Shown here in pieces: positions 24,133 to 32,379 of a stretch of 64,000 bases of DNA (within the stretch, counting starts at the first letter, position 1; each line of letters opens with the position of its first letter). The notes beneath the pieces were generated by a model. That model saw nothing but the letters and a program-made list of their open reading frames with translations. It searched no databases and had not been told where the DNA came from. The stretch spans positions 8,067,001 through 8,131,000 of the forward strand of contig NC_010162.1 of assembly GCF_000067165.1 (NCBI RefSeq), read 5' to 3'. The DNA is from Sorangium cellulosum So ce56 (GTDB lineage: Bacteria > Myxococcota_A > Polyangia > Polyangiales > Polyangiaceae). Position numbers and translations under genes: made by a program.

Positions 24133-25190
24133 CGGAAATACTCGTCCAGGCTGAAGTAGCGCTCGCCGGTGTCGCAGAGGACGGTCACCACGTTGGCGTC
24201 GGGGCCGAGCTCGCGGGCGACGTCGAGCGCGACGCGCACCGCCGCGCCAGCGCTGATGCCGACGAGCAACCCCTCCTGCCGGGCCAGCGCCACCTTCGTG
24301 TCGTACGCGGCGCGATCGCCGACCGTCCGCACCTCGTCCACCACGCGCGGATCGTAGTTCGCGGGGACGAACCCGGCGGCGAGCCCCTGGATCTTGGTGG
24401 GCCCGCGCTCGCCGCGCGAGATGGTCGCGCACGACTCGGGCTCGACCGCGATGACGCGCGTCGCCGCGCGCATCCGCTTGAGCACCCGCCCGACGCCGCT
24501 CACCGACCCGCCCGTCCCCACGCCGGCGACGAACGCGTCGATCGTCAGCGACTGCCGGGGACCGGGCCGCCCCGGCGCGTCGAGGCCGGCCATCGCGTGC
24601 AGGATCTCCCGCGCGGTCGTCTCCGCGTGGACGCGCGGGTTGTCGGGGTTGTCGAACTGGCTGAGGATGAGCGCCCCCGGGATGTCCGCCGCGAGCTCGC
24701 GCGCCCGGGCGATGGCCCCCTCCATTTGCAGCTCGGGCTCGGTCAGGACGACCTCCGCGCCGTAGGCCTCGAGCAGCTGGCGCCGCTCCAGGCTCATGCT
24801 CGCCGGCATCGTCAGGATGCAGCGGTACCCCTTCGCCGCGCACACGATCGCGAGCCCGATCCCGGTGTTCCCCGACGTGGGCTCGATGACCACGCCGCCC
24901 GCGCCGAGCAGCCCGCGCGCCTCGGCGCCCTCGATCATCGCGAGGCAGATCCGGTCCTTCAGCGAGCCGCCCGGGTTCTGCTGCTCGGCCTTCCCGAAGA
25001 CGCGCCCCCGGGGCGTCGCCGCGTCGACGCGGCGGATCTCGAAGAGCGGCGTGTCGCCCACGAGGTCGAGGAGGCTGTCGACGACGCGCGGGTGCGACGG
25101 GAGCGGCGGGAACCGCGCCGCGCCGTCCGCGGGTTCCGCGGGGGGGCGGGGGGCGCCGGTGGACTCTGCGGATCGTTCGGGGCTGCTCAT
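24129..25190 (-). CDS. cysK: cysteine synthase A (O-acetylserine sulfhydrylase)
   Basis: A 353-residue fold-type II PLP enzyme. Lys78 in NPGGSLKDR binds PLP, the substrate loop is PTSGNTG and the phosphate loop GVGTGGS. It converts O-acetylserine and sulfide to cysteine. The first 30 residues are a Pro/Ala-rich extension not found in most CysK proteins. It lies 9 bases after the Rrf2 gene and overlaps thiF, so it is the first enzyme gene of the cysteine operon. The operon thus holds both a sulfide-type and a thiocarboxylate-type synthase. Confidence 0.93.
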   Translation of the reverse strand: MSSPERSAESTGAPRPPAEPADGAARFPPLPSHPRVVDSLLDLVGDTPLFEIRRVDAATPRGRVFGKAEQQNPGGSLKDRICLAMIEGAEARGLLGAGGVVIEPTSGNTGIGLAIVCAAKGYRCILTMPASMSLERRQLLEAYGAEVVLTEPELQMEGAIARARELAADIPGALILSQFDNPDNPRVHAETTAREILHAMAGLDAPGRPGPRQSLTIDAFVAGVGTGGSVSGVGRVLKRMRAATRVIAVEPESCATISRGERGPTKIQGLAAGFVPANYDPRVVDEVRTVGDRAAYDTKVALARQEGLLVGISAGAAVRVALDVARELGPDANVVTVLCDTGERYFSLDEYFR

Positions 25191-25199
25191 GGTGTCGGC

Positions 25200-25655
25200 T
25201 CAGATCACGTAGGTCGAGCGCTCCGGCCGCCCCTTGCGGCGCACGCCGAGCTCGACGCCGCGCTCGCAGACGTCGGCGATCGACACCGAGTCGAAGCAGC
25301 GCTCGATGGCGAGCGCCAGATCGTGGAACACGGCCGTGGGCGGGTCGAGCGGCGAGCCCTCCGGCCTGCCGTCGTCATCCGGGGCGATCACGGCGACCGG
25401 CCCCTCCAGGGCGCGGACGACGTCGCCCAGGCTGATCTCGCTCGCGGGCCGCGCGAGGTGGTAGCCGCCGCGCGGCCCCCGCTTCGAGCTGATGAGCCCG
25501 GCCTTCTTCAGGTCCTGGAAGATCTGCTCCAGGAAGCGCGCGGGGATGAGCTCCCGCTCGGAGATCTCGCGGATCTGGGTCGGCCGCCCGTCGTTGTGGA
25601 ATGCGATATCGAACAATGCGCGCACACCGTAGCGACCCTTGTTCGAGAGCTTCAC
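25200..25655 (-). CDS. Rrf2 regulator, CymR-like
   Basis: A 151-residue Rrf2 protein. The start is taken as GTG 25655, giving the typical N-terminus VKLSNKGRYGVRAL; an ATG at 25679 would add eight residues. The winged helix includes IPARFLEQIFQDLKKAGL and RGPRGGYHLARP. The three-Cys iron-sulfur motif is absent; the two Cys near residues 128-138 are eleven residues apart. This fits cluster-free CymR, which in Gram-positives represses cysteine genes in complex with CysK. Its place just ahead of cysK supports control of this operon, including itself. Confidence 0.86.
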   Translation of the reverse strand: MKLSNKGRYGVRALFDIAFHNDGRPTQIREISERELIPARFLEQIFQDLKKAGLISSKRGPRGGYHLARPASEISLGDVVRALEGPVAVIAPDDDGRPEGSPLDPPTAVFHDLALAIERCFDSVSIADVCERGVELGVRRKGRPERSTYVI

Positions 25656-25976
25656 CGCCAGCCATATGCATTGGTACATCGGAGAAGTCAAGAACTGCAC
25701 ATTCAGCGACTTCCGCTTCTTTCCGTGCGACACAGCACCCGAACAGCCCACAAAAACCGGGCGTCGCGGCGAAATTACCAGCAGAGGTTCACCGTTCGCC
25801 GCGTCGGCGTGACGCAGCCTCCGGCTTCCTGTTGAACCGGGTGGGACGGGTTCAGTAGCTTCGAGCTCTATCGAGGCTGCGAGTCGCCGCGCGTGCACGG
25901 AGGGGCGCGCGGAACGTGATCGGCGCGCGGGCGTCGCACGGTTCGGGTTGCGGCGCACCAACCTAGGAGTCGGCCG
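25656..25976. other. divergent promoter region, rrf2 / acyl-CoA dehydrogenase
   Basis: On the minus strand TTGACT (25691-25686) lies 17 bases before CATATG, a poor -10, which would start transcription almost at the rrf2 GTG. On the plus strand only AGGAGT before the dehydrogenase GTG is clear. No gene is supported. Confidence 0.35.
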
Positions 25977-27665
25977 GTGGCTTTCTATCAAGACCCCCCC
26001 ACACTCGGGAACCAGTACGACGACGACCGCGTGCTGCGGTCCTACCTCGCGCGGGCCCTGCCGCGCGAGGTGGCCGCGTCGATAACGCCTTCGCTGCGGG
26101 AGATGGGAGAGCTCGCCGGCGGCCGCCTGTACCAGCTGCAGCTCGCCGATCGCGCGAACGAGCCGAAGCTCACGTCGTGGGACGCCTGGGGGAGGCGCAT
26201 CGACCACGTCGAGGTGACCGAGCTCTGGAAGGAGGCGGCCCGGATCGCGTGCGAGCGGGGGGTCGTCGCGACGGCCTACGAGCGGGCGCACGGCGCGTTC
26301 TCGCGCGTCCATCAGTTCGCGCTGGCGTACCTCTTCGACGCGTCGAGCGACGTGTACACGTGCCCGCTCGCGATGACCGACGGCGCCGCGCGGACGCTCC
26401 TCGCGAGCGACAACCGCGCGCTCATCGACCGCGCGGTGCCCCGGCTCACAAGCCGCGACCCCGCCGCCGCGTGGACCTCGGGCCAGTGGATGACCGAGCG
26501 CACCGGCGGCTCGGACGTGGGGCGGAGCGAGACGGCGGCGCGCCTCGGGCCGGACGGGGCCTACCGGCTGCACGGGACGAAGTGGTTCGCCTCGTCGACC
26601 ACGTCGGAGATGGCGCTCACGCTCGCGCGCCCCGAGGGCAACCCGGAGGGCAGCCGCGGGCTGGCGCTCTTCTACGTGGAGCTCGCGGGCGAGGCGGGGC
26701 GCCGCGAGGGCGTGCTGATCAACCGGCTGAAGGACAAGCTCGGCACCCGCAAGGTGCCGACCGCCGAGCTCACGCTCGACGGCGTCCTCGCCACGCCGGT
26801 GGCGGGCCTGTCGAACGGCGTCCGGGCGATCGCGCCGATGCTCAACGTGACGCGCACCTGGAACGCGATCGGCGCCATCGCCGGGATGCGCCGGGGGCTC
26901 GCGCTGGCGCGCTCGTACGCCCAGAGCCGAGTCCAGTTCGGCACGACGCTGGCGGAGAAGCCGCTGCACATGGACACGCTCGCCGAGCTCCAGGCCGAGT
27001 TCGAGGGCGCCTTCCACCTGACCTTCCGCGCGATCGAGCTGCTCGGGCGCGAGGAGACGGGCTCGCTCACCGACTCGGAGGCGAAGCTGCTGCGGCTGAT
27101 CATCCCGCTCGCGAAGCTCACGACCGCCAAGCAGGCGGTGTCGGTGCTGAGCGAGGTGCTCGAGGCGTTCGGCGGGGCCGGCTACGTCGAGGACACGGGA
27201 CTGCCGCGCCTGCTCCGGGACGCGCAGGTCCTCACGATCTGGGAGGGCACGACGAACGTGCTCGCCCTCGACGCGCTGCGGGTGATCCTGAAGGACGGCT
27301 CGCTCGACATCCTCGCGGCGGAGGTGGCGCGCCTCCTGACCGGCGTCGTCGAGCCGAAGCTCGCCGAGGCCGAGACGTCCGCGTCGCGCGCGGTCTCGCA
27401 CGCCCGCGCGTGGATCAAGGAGATGGCCGCCGCCGACCGCCCCGGCCTCGAGGCGGGCGCCCGCCGGGTCGCGATCACCCTGGGCCGGGCGCTGCAGCTC
27501 GCGCTGCTCGTGCGACACGCCGCGTGGGCCATGGACCGCGAGCGAAGCCGGACCGCGCTGGCCGCCGCCATCCAGTTCGAGCGCAACGGCGTCGACTGCA
27601 TCCGGGACCACGATCGCGACACGATCGAGGCCCTCGCCGAGACGCGACAGCGGCCCGACACCTGA
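25977..27665 (+). CDS. AidB-type acyl-CoA dehydrogenase
   Basis: A 562-residue flavoprotein of the acyl-CoA dehydrogenase superfamily, AidB branch, which is longer than the usual 380-residue enzymes because of a C-terminal helical extension. Motifs include MTERTGGSDVG (FAD and substrate binding), LHGTKWFAS, RVQFGTTLAEKP and the signature LTIWEGTTNVLALD. In E. coli AidB binds DNA and protects against alkylation, while other members are true isovaleryl-type dehydrogenases; sequence alone does not decide. The GTG at 25977 follows CTAGGAGTC. Monocistronic and divergent from the cysteine operon. Confidence 0.87.
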   Translation: MAFYQDPPTLGNQYDDDRVLRSYLARALPREVAASITPSLREMGELAGGRLYQLQLADRANEPKLTSWDAWGRRIDHVEVTELWKEAARIACERGVVATAYERAHGAFSRVHQFALAYLFDASSDVYTCPLAMTDGAARTLLASDNRALIDRAVPRLTSRDPAAAWTSGQWMTERTGGSDVGRSETAARLGPDGAYRLHGTKWFASSTTSEMALTLARPEGNPEGSRGLALFYVELAGEAGRREGVLINRLKDKLGTRKVPTAELTLDGVLATPVAGLSNGVRAIAPMLNVTRTWNAIGAIAGMRRGLALARSYAQSRVQFGTTLAEKPLHMDTLAELQAEFEGAFHLTFRAIELLGREETGSLTDSEAKLLRLIIPLAKLTTAKQAVSVLSEVLEAFGGAGYVEDTGLPRLLRDAQVLTIWEGTTNVLALDALRVILKDGSLDILAAEVARLLTGVVEPKLAEAETSASRAVSHARAWIKEMAAADRPGLEAGARRVAITLGRALQLALLVRHAAWAMDRERSRTALAAAIQFERNGVDCIRDHDRDTIEALAETRQRPDT

Positions 27666-28170
27666 ACAAAAGGTGGGGCCTACCCACTGAACAGATCCCT
27701 CCGGCAACCCGGGCGTGGCGACAGCGCGAGGCGGGCGTGGGGCCGCGATCCGCGCCCCGTCCGCGACCTTCGACGATTTTTCCGTGGTCGCGCCGCGTTC
27801 TGATCATACAGAATTAATGTTTGATTTCGGACGGTTGCGAACGCACGGCCGTCCTGGAAGCGGACGGCATTTGTCCTAGCGGCGTGCGAAGGCACTAGAC
27901 GGGACAACCTGAACGGGCTTACAGTAATGCGTAGCTGCGGCGCTGAACGCGTGCCCGACGCGGGCGACGTGCGGGCGGGCCCGTCCATCGAGGCGGGCTC
28001 CGCCGGCGCGGCGTCCCCGGTGGGGTGAGATCCGCCTGCGCGCGCCTCCGGCGCGTGCGTGGGACTTCGTCCGCCTCCTGGACGGATCGGGCTCGCGTGG
28101 GCCCGGGCACGCGTGCGGCGCGCGGTGTGGGCGAGCGCACACGACGAGCTGCGAGCTGCGAAGAGGCGAG
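27666..28170. other. 505-bp intergenic region with operator-like palindrome
   Basis: No gene is supported. An AT-rich patch (27780-27840) contains the 16-bp inverted repeat TTCTGATCATACAGAA at 27798-27813. The remainder is GC-rich with no clear promoter for the HTH gene at 28171. Confidence 0.4.
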
Positions 28171-28977
28171 ATGAAGACGCAATACACGCTGCTGTCCGGC
28201 GAGACGGTCGAGTTCCCGACGCCGGCGGGCGAGCTGGGCGCCTTTCTGTCCCGGGTCCTGGCGGCGGCCAGGGATCCGTCGGTGTCCGACGCGGAGCTGC
28301 TCGATCTCGTGCTCGGCCCGGAGAACCCGTTGCTGGACAGGACCTCCGTCGCGGGCCGGAGCGTCGCGACGGCCGACGTGTACCGCGACCCGGCCTTCCA
28401 CGTGATGCTCGACTGCGTGGCGCGGAAGCGGCTGCCGCCCGATTCGGCGGTCGTCACGCCGCGGACGCGCTTCACGATGACGGTGCCGGACGCCGCGCAC
28501 CAGCTCGGCATCTCGGAGAGCGCGGTGCGCCAGGCGATCTACGCGGGGCGGCTGCGCGCGAGCAAGGAAGGGGGCACCTACTACCTCGATCCTCAGTCGG
28601 TGGCGGGCTACCGCGTGAGCAAGCGGGGGCCGCGGCGTCAGGACCAGATGGCGAAGGGACCGCCCGGGGCCACGCTCGACGCGCGCATCGGCTCGGGGCC
28701 GGACGCGAGCTTCCGGGTGAAGCACAGCCGCGACGACTTCGAGCTGTCGGAGAAGCGCGGCCCCGAGTGGACGGGGATGATCCCGGCGGGGTGGCGGCGG
28801 ATCGCGGTGCTCGGCACGTCGAAGGACCGCTCGCGCTACTGGGAGATCGAGCCCGCCGAGGGCGAGAGCGTGCTGCACTTCGAGGGCTTCTACCTGCGCG
28901 GCGGCTTCCGCATCGTGGAGACGGTGAGCACGTCGCCGCGGGCCGTGGCGGCGTTCAAGGACTTCCAGCCGCGATGA
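28171..28977 (+). CDS. HTH (excisionase/MerR-like) protein of unknown role
   Basis: A 268-residue soluble protein. A helix-turn-helix of the excisionase/HTH_17 type is visible at about 110-160 (VPDAAHQLGISESAVRQAI then GRLRASKEGGTYYL). The N-terminal 100 residues and the C-terminal 90 are not recognised; the C-terminal part is rich in Trp, Arg and Glu and beta-strand-like (SRYWEIEPAEGE). The ATG at 28171 follows GAAGAGGCGAG. It is flanked by a non-coding region and is convergent with the barrel gene. No integrase is nearby, so a recombination role is unlikely; a local DNA-binding role is inferred. Confidence 0.62.
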   Translation: MKTQYTLLSGETVEFPTPAGELGAFLSRVLAAARDPSVSDAELLDLVLGPENPLLDRTSVAGRSVATADVYRDPAFHVMLDCVARKRLPPDSAVVTPRTRFTMTVPDAAHQLGISESAVRQAIYAGRLRASKEGGTYYLDPQSVAGYRVSKRGPRRQDQMAKGPPGATLDARIGSGPDASFRVKHSRDDFELSEKRGPEWTGMIPAGWRRIAVLGTSKDRSRYWEIEPAEGESVLHFEGFYLRGGFRIVETVSTSPRAVAAFKDFQPR

Positions 28978-29069
28978 GCGCGGGCAGGCGCGACGCGGCG
29001 AGCGCGGGAAGCGGAGCGCGACGAACGCGCGACGCGGGCGCGCGGTGAGCGCGCGGCGCGGTCGCCGGA

Positions 29070-30860
29070 TCAGAAGCGGGCCTGGAAGCTCGTGCCGAGG
29101 CCGAAGAAGTCGGGGTTCACGAAGGTGCGGAGGGCCACGGTGCCCTCGGAGGGATCGCGCTCCATGAAGGTGCCGTTGTTGTCGCGCACGTACTGAGCCC
29201 ACGCGACGGCGGAGAGGATCTTGCTGATATCCCACGTGAGGCTCGCGCGGGCCTGGAAGATAGGCACAGCAGAGGTGTTGTAGGGGAGGATCGACACATT
29301 GCCCTGCTCCCGGACGACGGACGTGCGCGCGATCACCGCGCTCATGGCGTCGACGGACATCGTCCTGAACGCGGCGGGGAACTGCAGGCCCACGCCGAGG
29401 CCAGGCGTGAGCCGCGCGGACGCGAGGTGGTAGTCGGCCGCGAGCGCGAAGAAGAGCTCGTCGGCCGTCGAGGTCTGCGCGGTCTTCGGGATCGTCTGGA
29501 AGGGGATGAAGCTCGGCTGGTTGCGCAGCACGAACGGCAGGTCGCGGTAGACGCCCGTGACGCTCGCGCGCGCATATCCGGATTTGACGACCGCCTGGAG
29601 GGCGCCGGCGCGTGCCGGCTGGTGGGCGGTGGCGCCGGCAGATTCGAAGTCCTTGAGGTTCTGAAAGAGGTTCGTCGCCTCGAGGCTCACCGCCCATGTC
29701 GTCTTGCCCGGCGCGTACGTCTCGGGCTTGAAGAGGCTCTGCGGCTTGCTGGGATCGTTGCGATAGAGGAGGAAGTCGACCGACTGCGGGATGGGCTCGT
29801 TCCTGGCATGCGCGACGACCCGTGCCGAGGCGCCGTAGGTGTAGACCGGGTCGCCGGCGACGTCGGGCAAGTCGAAGCGGCCCTGCTGGAAGTAACCGGC
29901 GCCGAGGTCGACGTGAACGCAGGGGTGGAGATCGGCGCCCCCGCCGAGGAGAAAGCCGTAGTTGGTCTGAGCGATTCGGATCTCTTCGGTCTCGCTCGTG
30001 CCGGGGGTGAGCACCCTCTGGACCTGGGTGAGGCTCGCGACCTTGAACCCCGCGTACACGCTGAACCGGTCGGCATCGAGCTGTACCTTCGCGCCAGGCG
30101 CGGTTCCGATGATGCGCGGGAAGATGGACTGGTTGGCGGAGCCGTTCGTCCCGCCCCACGAGATCTCGTAGAGGTAGCCGAGACGAAACCGGTCCGTGTC
30201 GATGGGCCAGAGCGTGACACCGACGCCGGTCCTCCCCTCTGCCCTGCGGCCTAGGTGATAGAAGGCGCGAATGAACGATCCGGCGTCGTAAAACGCCTGA
30301 TTGACGCTGTTGTTGTTCCTCGACAGCGCGGCGAGGTCGATGCGCAGGACGAGCGAAGCCTCGGTGTCCAGCCGCTCGATGAACCCCGGCATCCTCTTGT
30401 AGAGCGCGAGGTGCGTCAGGTTCTCGCGCCCGCTGAAGCGGGAGTTGAGGTTGTCGAAGAAGAGCCGGTATTGCTTCCGATCGCCGACGCTCAGGTTGAG
30501 CGAGAGCGGCTGCGCCTGGCCCGTGTCGTGGAGCAGGTCGTCGTCGCCGAGCGTCCACGTGAGGCGCGTGTCCATCGCGTCCCCCGCGCGGACGGGCGGC
30601 TCGGTGGCCGCTGGCGGGAGGTAGGGTTCGATCCGCGAGAGGGTGGGGACAACGGGCGTGGGGGCGGGCTGCGAGATCAGAGGCGGCGCGGCGGGCGCCG
30701 GGGCCGGCGCGGCCTGGTCCGAGCCTGGCGCGTCGGGCGCCGGGGCCGCCTGGTCCGGGCTCGGCGCTGGCGGCGGCTGCGGCTGGCCCAGCGCCGGCGG
30801 CGCGAGCGTGAACAGCAAGGCCGCGGAGGCAGCAGGGGCGAGGAGCGCGCTTCGGTGCAT
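29070..30860 (-). CDS. outer-membrane beta-barrel candidate
   Basis: A 596-residue exported protein: signal peptide ending near ALGQ (residue 25), a Pro/Ala-rich linker (about 26-70), then a long series of amphipathic strands rich in aromatic residues, ending in Phe as in outer-membrane proteins (GTSFQARF). I do not recognise a named family. The gene begins 73 bases after the lipoprotein gene at 30934-32379 and is on the same strand, so it may be the last member of the ptsN-led chain. Passive transport or surface binding would fit, but no function is claimed. Confidence 0.6.
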   Translation of the reverse strand: MHRSALLAPAASAALLFTLAPPALGQPQPPPAPSPDQAAPAPDAPGSDQAAPAPAPAAPPLISQPAPTPVVPTLSRIEPYLPPAATEPPVRAGDAMDTRLTWTLGDDDLLHDTGQAQPLSLNLSVGDRKQYRLFFDNLNSRFSGRENLTHLALYKRMPGFIERLDTEASLVLRIDLAALSRNNNSVNQAFYDAGSFIRAFYHLGRRAEGRTGVGVTLWPIDTDRFRLGYLYEISWGGTNGSANQSIFPRIIGTAPGAKVQLDADRFSVYAGFKVASLTQVQRVLTPGTSETEEIRIAQTNYGFLLGGGADLHPCVHVDLGAGYFQQGRFDLPDVAGDPVYTYGASARVVAHARNEPIPQSVDFLLYRNDPSKPQSLFKPETYAPGKTTWAVSLEATNLFQNLKDFESAGATAHQPARAGALQAVVKSGYARASVTGVYRDLPFVLRNQPSFIPFQTIPKTAQTSTADELFFALAADYHLASARLTPGLGVGLQFPAAFRTMSVDAMSAVIARTSVVREQGNVSILPYNTSAVPIFQARASLTWDISKILSAVAWAQYVRDNNGTFMERDPSEGTVALRTFVNPDFFGLGTSFQARF

Positions 30861-30933
30861 GGAGGGCGGTGGCTTTCCTGGGCCTGGGTGAACCGGCGGG
30901 CGCGGCGCGGCCGCGGCGAAGGCGAGGAGGTGG

Positions 30934-32379
30934 CTAGTCGGTCTCCGCGTCGTCGTCGTCGAAGCTGCGCGTCCGGACGCAGGCCTCCTTCGAGGGCTTC
31001 GTGGCGGGCGCGCAGCCGGGCGCCCCGCACACGAGGTCGTCCGGACAGCGGGCCTCGATCGTCCAGTTCAGCGAGCCGCCCGAGAAGCTCCGGAGCGTGC
31101 CAGTCACCGCGTCGATCACCTCGCCCCGGTGCGACGGCGGATCGAAGGCGCCCACCGTGCCCGTCTGGATCTGGATCATGCTCGACCCGTCCGTGATCTT
31201 GTAGTTGCCGCGCGCGGAGTAGCTCGTCCACTCGCTGCACTCGGGGTCGTCCGAGCACGCGTTCACGCAGCTCCTCTCGGCCTGGCTCTCGAAATCGACC
31301 TGCCCGTCGCCGTTCAGATCGCAGCTCGACTGCTCCGCGGCGAAGACGTTGTCCCTCGCGGGCCTCGGGCCGAAGCGCTCGCCGATGTGGAACCCCTCGA
31401 CGCGCACGAGCCCGCTCTCGAGGCGCTCCATGGCCGAGGCGCCGGCGATGGTCGGCCCGTCGAGCACCGTCGGCTCCGGGACCAGGCACTCCGCTCCTTC
31501 CTGCGCGCGCGCGATCTCGTACGAAGGGAACGAGAGCTGGGTGAAGCCGAAAAATTCGTCGACGGTGCCCGCGAGGTACTCGACCCGATCGCAGACACGC
31601 AGGTTGGCAGGCGTGCTGAAATTGTACACGAAGATGTGGTTGAAGCCGCTGTCCTGGCCGGCCAGATCGGTGACGTAGAAGCCGTCGCTCGAGACACGCG
31701 TGACGACGACCTGCTGGGGAGCCGCGGTGTCGATCCGCATCGCTTCGGACGGGTAGGGCGTCGCCGAGCCGCCGCCCTGCACGTCGGCGATGCGCGGCAA
31801 GGCGTAGGCGACCGGCTTCGAGACGCCGGCGCTGAAGGAGCCGCCCTCCTCGGTGTCGTCGTCCGGGAAGGCACACCCGGGATCGGCGGGGAAATCGACG
31901 AGCGCGTCGCCGGGCGCGTCGTCGTTGACGCCGTTGGCGCACGCGGGGCGGTCGCCCCGGGACGCGGGCCGGTAGCCGAGGTCCTCGACCCACAGCCGGA
32001 TGGGCCCGTAGACGGCCGTCACGCGGGCGATCCCCTCGGCGACGCCGTCCCGCAGGCGGATGTTGCGGCCGACCGCGACGCCCTCGTCGTTCGCCTCGAC
32101 GTCGAGCACCGCCCCGGGATCGACGCTCAGCCTGACCATGCCGTCGAAGGGCGGCCGGCGGCCGGCAGCGTCGCGCGCCTCGATCCTGAACGACCAGGCG
32201 TCCACCGTGTCGCCGCGGTTGGCCGGCAGCGGCGCATCGACGGAGGGGGGCGCTTCCCCGTTCACCTGCACGACCTGGACCCAGAAGCTCGAGACGCCCC
32301 GGGGCGGCCCGCCGTCGCTGCCGCACCCGGCAAGCGCGGCGGCCGCGAGCGCCGCTCTGCGCCTCGCCCGCGGCGTCAC
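30934..32379 (-). CDS. large lipoprotein with EF-hand-like loop
   Basis: A 481-residue lipoprotein beginning at GTG 32379, which overlaps the upstream stop by GTGA. The lipobox is ALAGCGSDGG. The sequence is beta-rich and Cys-containing, with a clear EF-hand/dockerin-type calcium loop DLNGDGQVDFE near residue 355, and acidic stretches (FPDDDTEEGG and a C-terminal FDDDDAETD). No enzymatic motif is visible. It follows the secreted 5'-nucleotidase gene and is translationally coupled to it, suggesting joint action at the cell surface. Confidence 0.68.
   Translation of the reverse strand: MTPRARRRAALAAAALAGCGSDGGPPRGVSSFWVQVVQVNGEAPPSVDAPLPANRGDTVDAWSFRIEARDAAGRRPPFDGMVRLSVDPGAVLDVEANDEGVAVGRNIRLRDGVAEGIARVTAVYGPIRLWVEDLGYRPASRGDRPACANGVNDDAPGDALVDFPADPGCAFPDDDTEEGGSFSAGVSKPVAYALPRIADVQGGGSATPYPSEAMRIDTAAPQQVVVTRVSSDGFYVTDLAGQDSGFNHIFVYNFSTPANLRVCDRVEYLAGTVDEFFGFTQLSFPSYEIARAQEGAECLVPEPTVLDGPTIAGASAMERLESGLVRVEGFHIGERFGPRPARDNVFAAEQSSCDLNGDGQVDFESQAERSCVNACSDDPECSEWTSYSARGNYKITDGSSMIQIQTGTVGAFDPPSHRGEVIDAVTGTLRSFSGGSLNWTIEARCPDDLVCGAPGCAPATKPSKEACVRTRSFDDDDAETD

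Noticed and set aside
28171..28977. Excisionase of an integrated element
   Set aside because: Although the HTH is excisionase-like, no integrase, attachment-site duplication or phage gene is seen nearby.
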